In this document: in pieces, positions 1 to 8,026 of the stretch | Layout of the letters: every line of letters starts with the position of its first letter | Position numbering within the stretch: the first letter of the stretch is position 1 | Assembly (NCBI GenBank): GCA_035538795.1 | Contig: DATLJS010000020.1 | Location: 446,390-510,389 of the forward strand | From: JAJZGK01 sp035538795 | Lineage (GTDB): Bacteria; Pseudomonadota; Alphaproteobacteria; Rhodospirillales; Magnetospirillaceae | DNA: 64,000 nt | Direction of reading: 5' to 3' | Position numbers and translations under genes: made by a program | Notes under the pieces: generated by a model | Database searches by the model: none | What the model was told of the DNA's origin: nothing | The model's input: only the letters and a program-made list of their open reading frames with translations

Positions 1-125
1 CGTTGTCGGAGCTGCTACCCGTCTTCGACAAAGGCCATGTGGCCGTGGTTGTAGAAAAGGATCGCTTCTTGGGCCTGATCACCCGCATCGACCTGATCAA
101 TCATTTGCGCCGGAAGGTGGATTAA
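1..125 (+). CDS. Cystathionine beta-synthase, C-terminal CBS-domain end (partial)
   Basis: Only the last 40 or so codons are present, read in the frame that ends with TAA at 123-125. The residues, including VFDKGHVAVVV and FLGLITRIDLINHLRRK, have the form of the last CBS repeat of a bacterial cystathionine beta-synthase. The full enzyme condenses serine and homocysteine to cystathionine in the cytoplasm with PLP. The next gene starts 2 bp after this stop and encodes a cystathionine gamma-lyase, the usual operon partner, and this supports the call. Another CBS-domain protein is possible because the catalytic domain lies outside the window. Confidence 0.75.
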   Translation, partial: LSELLPVFDKGHVAVVVEKDRFLGLITRIDLINHLRRKVD

Positions 126-127
126 GC

Positions 128-1294
128 ATGAGCACGTCTAAACGTCAGGGACTTTTCACCAAGGCCATTCACGGAGGACAGCATCCGGACAAGGCTACCG
201 GCGCGGTTTTGCCGCCGATCTACGCCAGTTCGACCTTCGTGCAAAGCTCGCCCGGCGTGCATAGCGGCTGGGAATATTCCCGTTCCGGCAACCCTACCCG
301 CTCGGCTTTCGAGGCTGCCCTGGCCGCATTGGAAGGAGGGGCCGCCGCCTTCGCCTTCGCCTCGGGATTAGCCGCCCAGGCCACGGTGCTGGAGCTTTTG
401 CCCCACGGCAGCCATGTCATCGCCTCGGACGATCTGTACGGCGGCAGCTGGCGGCTGTTCCACAAGGTGCGCGGCCCCTCGGCCAACCTGTCCATCACCC
501 ATGTGGACGCCTCCGACCCGGCCGCCGTCGAAGCCGCCATCACCGACAAGACGGCCCTGATCTGGATCGAAACACCCGGCAATCCCTTGCTGAAGATCGC
601 CGATCTGGCGGGCATCGCCGCCATCGGCAAGAAGCGCAAAATCCTGACGGCCGCCGACAACACCTTCGCCTCGCCCGCCGTCCAGCGCCCATTGGAGCAC
701 GGCTTCGACATCGTCGTGCATTCGGTGACCAAATATGTCGGCGGCCATTCCGACCTGATCGGCGGCGCCGCCATCGTGCGCGACGACGCCGACCTGATCA
801 GCCGCCTGGGATTTCTGCAGAACGCCATCGGCGGCATCCTTGACCCCTTCTCCAGCTTCCTGGCCTTGCGCGGCCTGAAGACCCTGCCGCTGCGCATCGA
901 ACGCCACGGCCAGAACGCCAAGGCCGTCGCCCAATTCCTGGAGAACCACCCCAAGGTGGAGCGCGTGCTTTATCCCGGCCTGCCCAGCCACCCCCAACAC
1001 AATCTGGCCGGACGCCAGATGAGCGGCGGCGGCGGCATGGTGTCTTTCGTTCTGAAGGCGGACGAGGCCGCAACCATCGCCGTGCTGGAGCGTTTCAAAC
1101 TGTTCGCCCTGGCCGAGTCGCTGGGCGGCGTCGAAAGCCTGGTAGGCCATCCCTGGACCATGAGCCACGCCTCGGTGCCCGAAGACCTACGCAAGGCCCG
1201 CGGCATCACGCCTCAGCTGATTCGTCTGTCGGTGGGAATCGAGGATACCGACGATCTGATCCAGGACATCGAACAGGCTTTATTGGCCGCCTGA
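128..1294 (+). CDS. Cystathionine gamma-lyase (trans-sulfuration PLP enzyme)
   Basis: A 388-residue Cys/Met-metabolism PLP enzyme of normal family length. The PLP lysine is K202 in VVHSVTKYVGGHSD; the substrate-side motif ETPGNPLLKIADL (about 148-160) and the cofactor-binding YSRSGNPTR near 50-58 are intact. Such enzymes cleave cystathionine to cysteine, 2-oxobutyrate and ammonia, or run gamma-synthase chemistry. Starting 2 bp after a probable cystathionine beta-synthase points to the lyase direction, making cysteine from homocysteine. Sequence alone cannot exclude a gamma-synthase. A strong terminator follows. Confidence 0.85.
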   Translation: MSTSKRQGLFTKAIHGGQHPDKATGAVLPPIYASSTFVQSSPGVHSGWEYSRSGNPTRSAFEAALAALEGGAAAFAFASGLAAQATVLELLPHGSHVIASDDLYGGSWRLFHKVRGPSANLSITHVDASDPAAVEAAITDKTALIWIETPGNPLLKIADLAGIAAIGKKRKILTAADNTFASPAVQRPLEHGFDIVVHSVTKYVGGHSDLIGGAAIVRDDADLISRLGFLQNAIGGILDPFSSFLALRGLKTLPLRIERHGQNAKAVAQFLENHPKVERVLYPGLPSHPQHNLAGRQMSGGGGMVSFVLKADEAATIAVLERFKLFALAESLGGVESLVGHPWTMSHASVPEDLRKARGITPQLIRLSVGIEDTDDLIQDIEQALLAA

Positions 1295-1305
1295 CTCCAT
1301 TCCCA

Positions 1306-1345
1306 GCCGGTTCAAGGCATTGATTTTCCTTGAACCGGCCTTTTA
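1306..1345 (+). terminator. Rho-independent terminator after the transsulfuration operon
   Basis: A 12-bp perfect inverted repeat (1306-1317 with 1328-1339) and a 10-nt loop, followed by CTTTTAT. It lies 11 bp after the gamma-lyase stop. Confidence 0.85.
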
Positions 1346-1355
1346 TCATTAAATA

Positions 1356-1380
1356 AGTCTATAGAATAACTTGACTAAAT
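1356..1380 (+). promoter_or_regulatory. AT-rich candidate operator/promoter (TAGAATAA motif)
   Basis: GTCTATAGAATAACTTGAC lies about 270 bp before the permease gene. The 8-mer TAGAATAA recurs before the second sulfhydrylase gene (11851-11858) and before the amino acid ABC operon (24815-24822), and GTCTA recurs before other sulfur-related genes. The regulator is unknown; part of the motif may simply be a -10 region. Confidence 0.4.
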
Positions 1381-1643
1381 ATTCATGATCACGAAAGATG
1401 ATTGTGAAATATGGAGCGCCATGATGATCATGCACGCCGAAATATGTTGGGACGGCATTGCCGGCTTTGCCGGCTTCGCCCCGTACCTGACCGCCGTCAA
1501 AGGATCCGCCGATCCATGTACGGGGGCGGTGGCCTAACGCCACCGCCTGACCGGCCCGCTTTCACGCCCAGGCGTCCGGCGGTCCGCCCCTGTCCAATTA
1601 TTTCGCCGTTTTCCACTGCACTCTTGCAACGAGGAGCAGACGC

Positions 1644-3077
1644 ATGACGTCTTTGCCGAACCGATCCCAGGGATCCCTGAAAAAGAACCACCTGTCCTTT
1701 ACCGACGTTGTCGCCCAGGCCGTCGGCACCATTGCGCCGTCCGGCTCGCCCGCGCTGGTCATTCCGGTGGTGTTCGCCAGCGCCGGCAACGGCACCTGGC
1801 TGGCTTATCTGTTCGCCACCTTAGCCCTGCTGCTGCTGTCGCTGAACATCAACACCTTCGCCAGCCGCTCGGCCTCTCCGGGGGCGCTGTACGCCTTTGC
1901 CGGCCAGGGACTGGGAGCCTTCTGGGGCAGCATTTCGGGCTGGGCCCTGGTCATCGCCTATCTGTTCACCGGCGCCGCCGTGGTGGCCGGCACGGTCAAT
2001 TACGCCCTGGTGGTGCTGCATCTGATCTTCGGCGAGTTCGCCGATCTGGCGCCGTCGGTTCTGCTGTCCATCGGCGCCGTGGCGCTGGCCTGGTACATCG
2101 CCTGGCGCAGCATCAAGCTGTCCACCCGCCTGTCCCTGACCCTGGAGGGCATCACGGTGACGGCCATCCTGGTCGTGGTGATCGGCGTTTTCGTCAGCCA
2201 CGGCGGCGTTTCCGACGCCCCGCAACTGACCTTGAGCGGCGTCACCCTGGACAACATTCAGTTGGGCCTGGTGCTGGCTTTCTTCAGCTTCGTCGGCTTT
2301 GAAAGCGCCGCCGTGCTGGGCCACGAAGCCAACGATCCGCTGCGGGTGATCCCCCGCTCGGTGATCACCACCGTTCTGGCCATCGGCATTTTCCTGGTGC
2401 TGTCGTCCTATGCCCTGGTGGCTGGGTTCCAGGGTAATGAGACCACCCTGGACAAGGCCGACGCGCCGCTGTCCTTCATCGCCGACGCCATCGGCCTGGG
2501 CTTCCTGGGACCGGTGATCGCCGCCGGCGTGGCCGCCAGCTTCTTCGCCTCGGTGCTGGCCAGCATCAACGCCGGCGCCCGCGTCATCTACGCCCTGTCG
2601 CGCCACGGCATTCTGCACGGCAAGGCCGGCGACGCCCACGAAACCCATTCGACACCGCACATCGCCGTCACCATTTCGGCTCTGGTGGCGATCGCCCTGT
2701 CCCTGCCCCTGACTCTGCTGGGCGTCGGATTGTTGGACAATTTCGGCTATCTCGGCTCGGTCGCCACTTTCGGCTTCCTGGTCTCCTACATCCTGGTGTC
2801 GGTGGGGGCTCCCGTCTTCCTGAAGAAGCGCGGCGAGTTGAAAGCCCGCCATGTGGTGGTTTCCGTCGCCTCGGTGGTCCTGCTGGCCATTCCTTTCGTC
2901 GGCGTGCTGTACCCGGTTCCCGCCTACCCGCTGAACCTGTTGCCCTACGTCTTCGCCGGGCTGCTGGCCGCGGGCGTGCTGTATTTCCTCTACATCCGCC
3001 GCCAGTCGCCGGAAGTGCTGGAACTGATCGAGCACGACCTTGAGGACTCAGCCGTTCTGGTTCAACCCGCCGAATAA
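1644..3077 (+). CDS. APC-superfamily amino acid/amine permease
   Basis: A 477-residue polytopic membrane protein with about 12 hydrophobic segments. The N-terminal stretch LSFTDVVAQAVGTIAPSGSPAL fits the first helix of APC amino acid permeases, and SFVGFESAAVLGHEA (about 213-227) fits the helix 6 region. It would import an amino acid or amine across the inner membrane. GAGGAG eight bases upstream supports the ATG. It heads an operon containing an aminotransferase and a glutamine-synthetase-like ligase, an arrangement seen in polyamine and amine use, together with sulfur enzymes. The substrate cannot be told from sequence. Confidence 0.85.
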   Translation: MTSLPNRSQGSLKKNHLSFTDVVAQAVGTIAPSGSPALVIPVVFASAGNGTWLAYLFATLALLLLSLNINTFASRSASPGALYAFAGQGLGAFWGSISGWALVIAYLFTGAAVVAGTVNYALVVLHLIFGEFADLAPSVLLSIGAVALAWYIAWRSIKLSTRLSLTLEGITVTAILVVVIGVFVSHGGVSDAPQLTLSGVTLDNIQLGLVLAFFSFVGFESAAVLGHEANDPLRVIPRSVITTVLAIGIFLVLSSYALVAGFQGNETTLDKADAPLSFIADAIGLGFLGPVIAAGVAASFFASVLASINAGARVIYALSRHGILHGKAGDAHETHSTPHIAVTISALVAIALSLPLTLLGVGLLDNFGYLGSVATFGFLVSYILVSVGAPVFLKKRGELKARHVVVSVASVVLLAIPFVGVLYPVPAYPLNLLPYVFAGLLAAGVLYFLYIRRQSPEVLELIEHDLEDSAVLVQPAE

Positions 3078-3095
3078 GGCCACGGAGTCATCATC

Positions 3096-4511
3096 ATGAC
3101 CGGACGCGCGATCATTGATCTCGCTACGGTGGGGGAACCGGATTACGCCGGTCTGGTGGAGGCTGACCGCCTCCACCTTCTCCACCCTCAGCATCACCCC
3201 AGCGAACATGAACAGCCGGTTCTCTGGACCGCCGGAGACGGCCCCTATCTGATCGACCAGCGGGGACGCCGGATTTTCGACGGCCTGAGCAGCATGTGGA
3301 ACGTCCATCTGGGCCACGGACGCCGCGAGCTTATCGACGCGGCCAAGGAGCAGCTGGAAACCCTGGCCTACGCCACCGCCTATGCCGGGTCCACCAACCG
3401 CCCGGCCATCGAACTGGCCGAACTGCTGACCGAGGTGGCCTATCCCTCGATCCAAGCCTTCTTTTTCACCAGCGGCGGCGGCGAGGCCACCGACACCTCG
3501 ATCCGCACCGCCCGCTATTTCTGGCAGGCCCAGGGCAAGCCGGAAAAACGCAAGATCATCGCCCGACGGCTGTCCTATCACGGCTCGACCTTAGGCGCTT
3601 CCAGCGCCACCGGGATCGACGAGTTCGCTTTGGTGTTCGGCCCCCGTCAGCCCGACTTCCTGCATATCGCCTCACCCTATCCCTATCGCTTTGCCGCTCC
3701 GTCCGACGGGCGCAGCCCGGGACAGGCCGCCGCCGATTTGCTGGAGGAGGCCATCCTGCGCGAAGGCGCCGGCACCGTCGCCGCCTTCATCGCCGAACCG
3801 ATCCAGGGCGGCGGCGGCGGCGTAATCGTTCCCCAGGACGATTACTTCCAGCGCATCCGCCAAATCTGCGACCGCCACGACGTGCTGCTGATCAGCGACG
3901 ACGTCATCACCGGCTTCGGCCGCAGCGGGCGGTGGTTCGGGTTGGAGCACTGGAACGTCCAGCCCGACATCGTGCAATTCGCCAAAGGCATCACCAGCGG
4001 CTACATCCCGTTGGGCGGCGTCGGCGTTTCGGCCCGCATCAAACAGGTGCTGGACGAAGCCCCGCCCGAGCGGCGCTGGTGGCACGGCTATACCAACGCC
4101 GGTCATCCGGTGGCCTGCGCCACCGGCATCGCCACTGTGCGCCTGATGCAGCGCCATGACCTTCCCCAGCGCTCGGCCGAATTAGGTCAGCGGCTGCAAG
4201 CCCGCCTGAAACGGAATCTGGGCGGTCATCCCCATGTCGGCGATATCCGGGGGTTGGGATTGCTGGCCGGCGTCGAACTAGTGGCCGACCGCGCGGACAA
4301 AACCCGCTTTCCCAGCCATGCTCCGTTGGCCCGGCTGCTGCGGACCGAGTTGTTCAAGCGCGGTCTCGCCACCCGCGTCTTGACCGACATCATCTGCCTG
4401 GCTCCGCCCCTGATCAGCACCGAAGAGCAGATCGACTTCGTGGCCGACGCCGTCGCCGAAGCCGTGGACGCTGTTCTCTCTGCGCAGTTTCTCAAGGACC
4501 ATCTGCCATGA
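3096..4511 (+). CDS. Class III PLP aminotransferase (omega-amine:pyruvate type)
   Basis: A 471-residue fold-type I enzyme. The PLP lysine is K297 in FAKGITSGYIPLGG, the pyridine-contacting aspartate is D268 in ISDDVITGFGR, and SGGGEATDTSIRTAR (about 126-140) forms the phosphate site. The family moves terminal amino groups of putrescine, taurine, beta-alanine or related amines to pyruvate. It lies 18 bp after the permease, and its stop overlaps the next start (ATGA). The permease, aminotransferase and ligase in one operon suggest degradation of an imported amine or amino acid; taurine or a thio-amine would suit the sulfur genes nearby, but this is inference. Confidence 0.85.
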   Translation: MTGRAIIDLATVGEPDYAGLVEADRLHLLHPQHHPSEHEQPVLWTAGDGPYLIDQRGRRIFDGLSSMWNVHLGHGRRELIDAAKEQLETLAYATAYAGSTNRPAIELAELLTEVAYPSIQAFFFTSGGGEATDTSIRTARYFWQAQGKPEKRKIIARRLSYHGSTLGASSATGIDEFALVFGPRQPDFLHIASPYPYRFAAPSDGRSPGQAAADLLEEAILREGAGTVAAFIAEPIQGGGGGVIVPQDDYFQRIRQICDRHDVLLISDDVITGFGRSGRWFGLEHWNVQPDIVQFAKGITSGYIPLGGVGVSARIKQVLDEAPPERRWWHGYTNAGHPVACATGIATVRLMQRHDLPQRSAELGQRLQARLKRNLGGHPHVGDIRGLGLLAGVELVADRADKTRFPSHAPLARLLRTELFKRGLATRVLTDIICLAPPLISTEEQIDFVADAVAEAVDAVLSAQFLKDHLP

Positions 4512-5050
4512 CCCGCATTCCTCCGGTCACGCCGGAAACCGCCACGCCGCAGCAACTGGCCGATTACAATGAACTGGCCAAAAGCCACGCCGTCAGCAAC
4601 ATGAAGGCGGTCTTGCTGCATTCCCCGGCCGCCCTGGACGCCGTGCTGAAATGGTATGACCTGTTCGCCGCCGTAAAGCCCTGGCTGGGACATCGCCCGG
4701 CCATCCTGTTCTGTGACGCCATCTCGCGGCAGAACGCCTGCGAACTGTGCGCCACCTTCATGAAACGCGAGATCGTCACCTGGGGCGAAGATCCGGACAG
4801 GCCGACGCTGGATGACAAGGAACAGGCGGTGGTCGATTTCGGCCGCCAGCTGGCCGCCGACCCCAACCGGGTGTCGGATGCTCTGTACGCCCGCCTTGCC
4901 AGCTATTTCAGTCCGGCTCAGATCGTCGAGCTGACCGTGTTCGGCGGGCTGATGATCGTCAACAACCTGTTCAACAGCGCCCTTCGCATTCCGCTGGACG
5001 ACGTTCTCGCCCCCTATCGCATCGACCCCGAAACCTATTTCGCCGCCTGA
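4508..5050 (+). CDS. AhpD-like / carboxymuconolactone decarboxylase family protein
   Basis: A 180-residue all-alpha protein with the redox pair C78-E-L-C81 in ISRQNACELCATFMKRE, typical of AhpD-type alkylhydroperoxidase domains. Such proteins reduce peroxides through the CxxC pair or act as small decarboxylases or isomerases. It starts inside the aminotransferase stop codon (ATGA overlap), so the two are probably translationally coupled. Members often sit in sulfur-starvation and organosulfur-use loci, which fits this neighbourhood. Its exact reaction is unknown. Confidence 0.8.
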   Translation: MTRIPPVTPETATPQQLADYNELAKSHAVSNMKAVLLHSPAALDAVLKWYDLFAAVKPWLGHRPAILFCDAISRQNACELCATFMKREIVTWGEDPDRPTLDDKEQAVVDFGRQLAADPNRVSDALYARLASYFSPAQIVELTVFGGLMIVNNLFNSALRIPLDDVLAPYRIDPETYFAA

Positions 5051-5062
5051 GGAGAGAAGGCC

Positions 5063-6373
5063 ATGAGCGACCGTCAACTGGGCTTCGACACCCTGCAGCT
5101 TCACGCCGGACAGGTTCCCGACCCCGCCACGGGAGCGCGGGCGGTGCCGATCTATCAGACCACCTCTTTCGTCTTCAAGGACTTCGCCTTCGCCAAGGCG
5201 GTCAGTTCGGCGGAAGCGGCCGGCTATGATTACAGCCGCATCATCAATCCCACCAACGAAGTGCTGGAAAACCGCATCGCCGCCCTGGAAGGCGGCAGCG
5301 GCGCCCTGGCGGTGGCTTCGGGCTCGGCGGCCACCGCCACCACCATCTTGAACATCGCCCATGCCGGCGACGAGATCGTGGCGGCCAAGACACTGTATGG
5401 CGGCAGCTTCAATCTGTTCGTCAATACCCTGCCCAAGCATGGCATCAAGACGACGCTGGTCGATCCCGCCGACCCGGAGAACTTCCGCCGCGCCGTCACC
5501 GAACGGACCAAAGCCCTGTTCGTCGAAACCATCGGCAACCCCGATATCAACATCGTCGATTTCGAAGCCGTCGCCCGCATCGCCGAAGAGAGCCGCATTC
5601 CGCTGATCGTCGACAACACCTTCGGCACGCCCTATCTGTTCCGCCCCTTCGACTACGGCGCCAATATCAGCGTGCATTCGGCCACCAAATATATCGGCGG
5701 CCACGGCACCAGCATCGGCGGGCTGATCGTCGACGGCGGCAATTTCAATTGGGGCAACGGCAAATTCCCCGGCTTCACCACTCCCGATCCGGCCTACAGC
5801 AACTTCGTCCACTGGGAAAAGTGGGGCGACCAGGCCTTCATCGTCAAAGCCCGGCTGCATTACCTGCGGGATCTGGGCGCCTGCCTGAGCCCCTTCAACG
5901 CCTTCCTGTTCCTGCAAGGGCTGGAAACCCTGTCGCTGCGCCTGGACCGCCAGGTGTCGTCGACCCAGCGCATCGCCGAATATCTTGATGCCAGCCCCTA
6001 TGTGGAATGGGTCAATTATCCCGGCCTGGAAAGCAGCCCCTATCATGATCTGGCGAAGAAATATCTGCCCAAAGGGCCGGGCGGCATTCTGACTTTCGGC
6101 ATCAAGGGCGGCTTCGAGCAGGCCAAGACTTTCATCGAATCCCTGAAAATTTTCTCGTTTCTGGCCAATGTCGGCGATTCCAAATCGCTGGTGGTGCACC
6201 CCGCCACCGTCACCCACGGCCAGCTGACCGAAGCAGAACAGCGTCTGGCCGGCGTCAAACCCGAACAGATCCGCTTCTCAGTCGGCACCGAGGACATCGA
6301 CGATCTGTTGTGGGACATCGGGCAAGCCTTCGAGCGCACCTTTGACGAAACGACACAGGAGGCGGCGCAATGA
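5063..6373 (+). CDS. metY: O-acetylhomoserine sulfhydrylase (aminocarboxypropyltransferase)
   Basis: A 436-residue Cys/Met PLP enzyme, longer than the gamma-lyase because of the insert typical of O-acetylhomoserine sulfhydrylases (about 225-260, GNFNWGNGKFPGF). The PLP lysine is K209 in SVHSATKYIGGHGTS. It joins sulfide or methanethiol to O-acetylhomoserine, giving homocysteine or methionine. GGAGAGAAGG lies just before the ATG, and the stop overlaps the methyltransferase start. A paralogue lies at 11897-13249. In an operon with no other methionine genes, it may capture sulfide or methanethiol released by the neighbouring enzymes. Confidence 0.88.
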   Translation: MSDRQLGFDTLQLHAGQVPDPATGARAVPIYQTTSFVFKDFAFAKAVSSAEAAGYDYSRIINPTNEVLENRIAALEGGSGALAVASGSAATATTILNIAHAGDEIVAAKTLYGGSFNLFVNTLPKHGIKTTLVDPADPENFRRAVTERTKALFVETIGNPDINIVDFEAVARIAEESRIPLIVDNTFGTPYLFRPFDYGANISVHSATKYIGGHGTSIGGLIVDGGNFNWGNGKFPGFTTPDPAYSNFVHWEKWGDQAFIVKARLHYLRDLGACLSPFNAFLFLQGLETLSLRLDRQVSSTQRIAEYLDASPYVEWVNYPGLESSPYHDLAKKYLPKGPGGILTFGIKGGFEQAKTFIESLKIFSFLANVGDSKSLVVHPATVTHGQLTEAEQRLAGVKPEQIRFSVGTEDIDDLLWDIGQAFERTFDETTQEAAQ

Positions 6374-7356
6374 GCATTCCCACCACGCCGTTGGCGACGC
6401 GCATTTCGGTCAACAGCCGCCGTTTTTTCGGCATCGCCGAACCCACGGCCATAAAGCCCACGCTGGGCATTCTGGTCAGCGATCATTGCTACGAGCCGCG
6501 CACCGACGATCTGGAAGCCGATTGGGTGGCCAGCGTCGCCACCCCGGCCTTCAAGCTGATCGCCCAGTCCCGCCCGCCGCAGGCGCGGCGGTCCTTCGCC
6601 AGCATCGGCACTGGCTCGGGGCTCGACGCCCTGGCTGCCGTCGAAGTGCTGGGAGCGCGCACCGTCGGCGTCACCGACGTGCATGCCGACGTAGTGGCCG
6701 CCGCCGCACGCAACATCCGCGACAACCTGAAAGAAGGCGTCGAAGTGACGCTGCATGCCGGGTACGGCGACCTTTTAAGCCCGTTGCAGGACGGCGGCAG
6801 CCGCTTCGACATCATCTACGAAAACCTGCCCAACGTGCCCCTGGCCGAGGACGGCAATCTGGAGGCGGCGCGCACCAGCTCGGCCTATGTGCCGCCCCGC
6901 ACGGAGCCCGTCCCCGACCATGTGCGCGACAATCTGCTGGTGCTGCATTATTTGGCCCTGGTGCAGGCCCGCGATTTCCTGACGCCGGGCGGAGCGGTTC
7001 TGTCCACTCTCGGCGCCCGGGTACCGTTGCGCTCGTTCCTCGACATGGCGGAACAGGCTGGCTATGCCGCCGGCTTTCTGACCTACACATGGAAGGTTCA
7101 AGCGGATCCCCAGGATATCATCAGCAGTTACGCCGCCTGGCAGCGCAACGGACTGGGGCCGTTTTACTTTCATCACGCCGACGACCTGAAGGCGGCTTTC
7201 AGCATCCTCGACCCGCTGGAAGCCGGAAAGCGAGCCCTGGAGATCGAGGAAGCCCTGGCTCCGAAACGCCTGGATGCCTTCGCCGCCTTCGAAGCCCTGC
7301 GCCGGGGCGCCCGCATCGGCCATCCGGTGGCGGTGCTGAAATCGGAGTTGCGCTGA
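6370..7356 (+). CDS. SAM-dependent methyltransferase (class I)
   Basis: A 328-residue protein. It has a Rossmann-type SAM motif, FASIGTGSGLDALAAVEVLG (about 76-95), with the acidic turn VGVTDVHADVV after it. ENLPN (about 156-160) sits where glutamine and nucleic acid N-methyltransferases have (N/D)PPY. AGGAGG precedes the ATG, which overlaps the metY stop. The acceptor is unknown: the NLPN variant could serve N- or S-methylation of a small molecule or protein. Operon membership suggests it acts on a product or intermediate of this pathway. Confidence 0.7.
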   Translation: MSIPTTPLATRISVNSRRFFGIAEPTAIKPTLGILVSDHCYEPRTDDLEADWVASVATPAFKLIAQSRPPQARRSFASIGTGSGLDALAAVEVLGARTVGVTDVHADVVAAAARNIRDNLKEGVEVTLHAGYGDLLSPLQDGGSRFDIIYENLPNVPLAEDGNLEAARTSSAYVPPRTEPVPDHVRDNLLVLHYLALVQARDFLTPGGAVLSTLGARVPLRSFLDMAEQAGYAAGFLTYTWKVQADPQDIISSYAAWQRNGLGPFYFHHADDLKAAFSILDPLEAGKRALEIEEALAPKRLDAFAAFEALRRGARIGHPVAVLKSELR

Positions 7357-7360
7357 CGTG

Positions 7361-8026
7361 ATGTTTCCGCCCAACGCCGCCCAGACCACCATCTTGTTGC
7401 AGGCGATGCGAAAGCACTTCCTGAACGGCAGCCACTTGAACAGTGAAGCCGAAGCCGAGCGGCGGCAGGTGGCATCCTTGCTGGATACCGCCAGCAAGGC
7501 GGCGCTGCCCTGTCACCCGTCGGGGCACGGTGTCCTGGAGCATCTCCCAGCCGTTCTGGAACTGCTGAAGCGAAACGCTCCGGCCTTGTCCCAAGCCCTC
7601 TCGCCCATCGCCGACGGTCTGCCCTGGCGCTACAGCTACCGTCCCCGAGCCGATTTTCCCAACCTGGAAAGGCGTATGGCCTGGAGCGAAATCGTCGGCC
7701 CGCCGCAAAGCCTGTTCCACAGCAGCGAGGTTTGCTTCGGTCTGACCCTGATCGGACCGCACACCCATTACCCGGCGCATCGGCACCCCGCCGTCGAGCT
7801 GTATCAGGTGATCGCCGGAACCGCCCAATGGCAGTTGAACGGGCAATGGAGCCCGAAGCCGCCGGGCAGTTTCATCCTGCATCCCGCCGATGCCGTTCAC
7901 GCCATGCGAACCGGCGACCAGCCCCTGCTAGCGCTCTATTCCTGGAGCGGCGACATCCATACCTTGTCCAGCTTCAGCGACGCCTCAGAAACCTTAGAAT
8001 CGGAACCCAGAAAGGAGGCCTCATGA
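7361..8026 (+). CDS. Cupin of the dimethylsulfoniopropionate (DMSP) lyase family
   Basis: A 221-residue protein whose C-terminal half is a cupin barrel. The DddQ-type metal ligands appear intact: H142 and E146 in HRHPAVELY, Y148 after them, and H180 in HPADAVHAM. DddQ enzymes release acrylate and dimethyl sulfide from DMSP. An ATG at 7361 is preceded by CGGAG; a GTG directly before it is the alternative start. The stop overlaps the next ATG. The N-terminal half is longer than in minimal cupins, as in other members of this family. In a soil or freshwater-type organism the substrate may be another sulfonium compound or thioether. Confidence 0.72.
   Translation: MFPPNAAQTTILLQAMRKHFLNGSHLNSEAEAERRQVASLLDTASKAALPCHPSGHGVLEHLPAVLELLKRNAPALSQALSPIADGLPWRYSYRPRADFPNLERRMAWSEIVGPPQSLFHSSEVCFGLTLIGPHTHYPAHRHPAVELYQVIAGTAQWQLNGQWSPKPPGSFILHPADAVHAMRTGDQPLLALYSWSGDIHTLSSFSDASETLESEPRKEAS

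Larger units (their letters stand above)
1295..1643 (+). other. 349-bp intergenic leader before the permease operon
   Basis: After the terminator comes an AT-rich stretch (1346-1395) that contains TATAGAATAA at 1360-1369, the probable promoter or operator. Downstream is a 9-bp perfect GC hairpin (1525-1533 with 1539-1547, loop CTAAC) without a T run. The ribosome site GAGGAG at 1631-1636 precedes the permease ATG. The long leader could carry attenuation or RNA control, but it matches no riboswitch I recognise and I see no gene in it. Confidence 0.5.

Noticed and set aside
1367..1389. ATAACTTGACTAAATATTCATG as an IscR site
   Set aside because: It resembles an Rrf2-family site only in its first half; no iron-sulfur assembly gene is linked. 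I kept it only as part of an unassigned motif.
1821..3035. Minus-strand frame opposite the permease, very rich in Gln, Gly and Asp
   Set aside because: The composition is what the reverse complement of hydrophobic helix codons gives; not a gene.
4226..6217. Long open frame on the minus strand opposite the aminotransferase, AhpD and metY genes
   Set aside because: It runs across three well-supported plus-strand genes, shows low-complexity Gly/Ala/Asp/Gln composition and no family motif. It is a high-GC antisense artefact.
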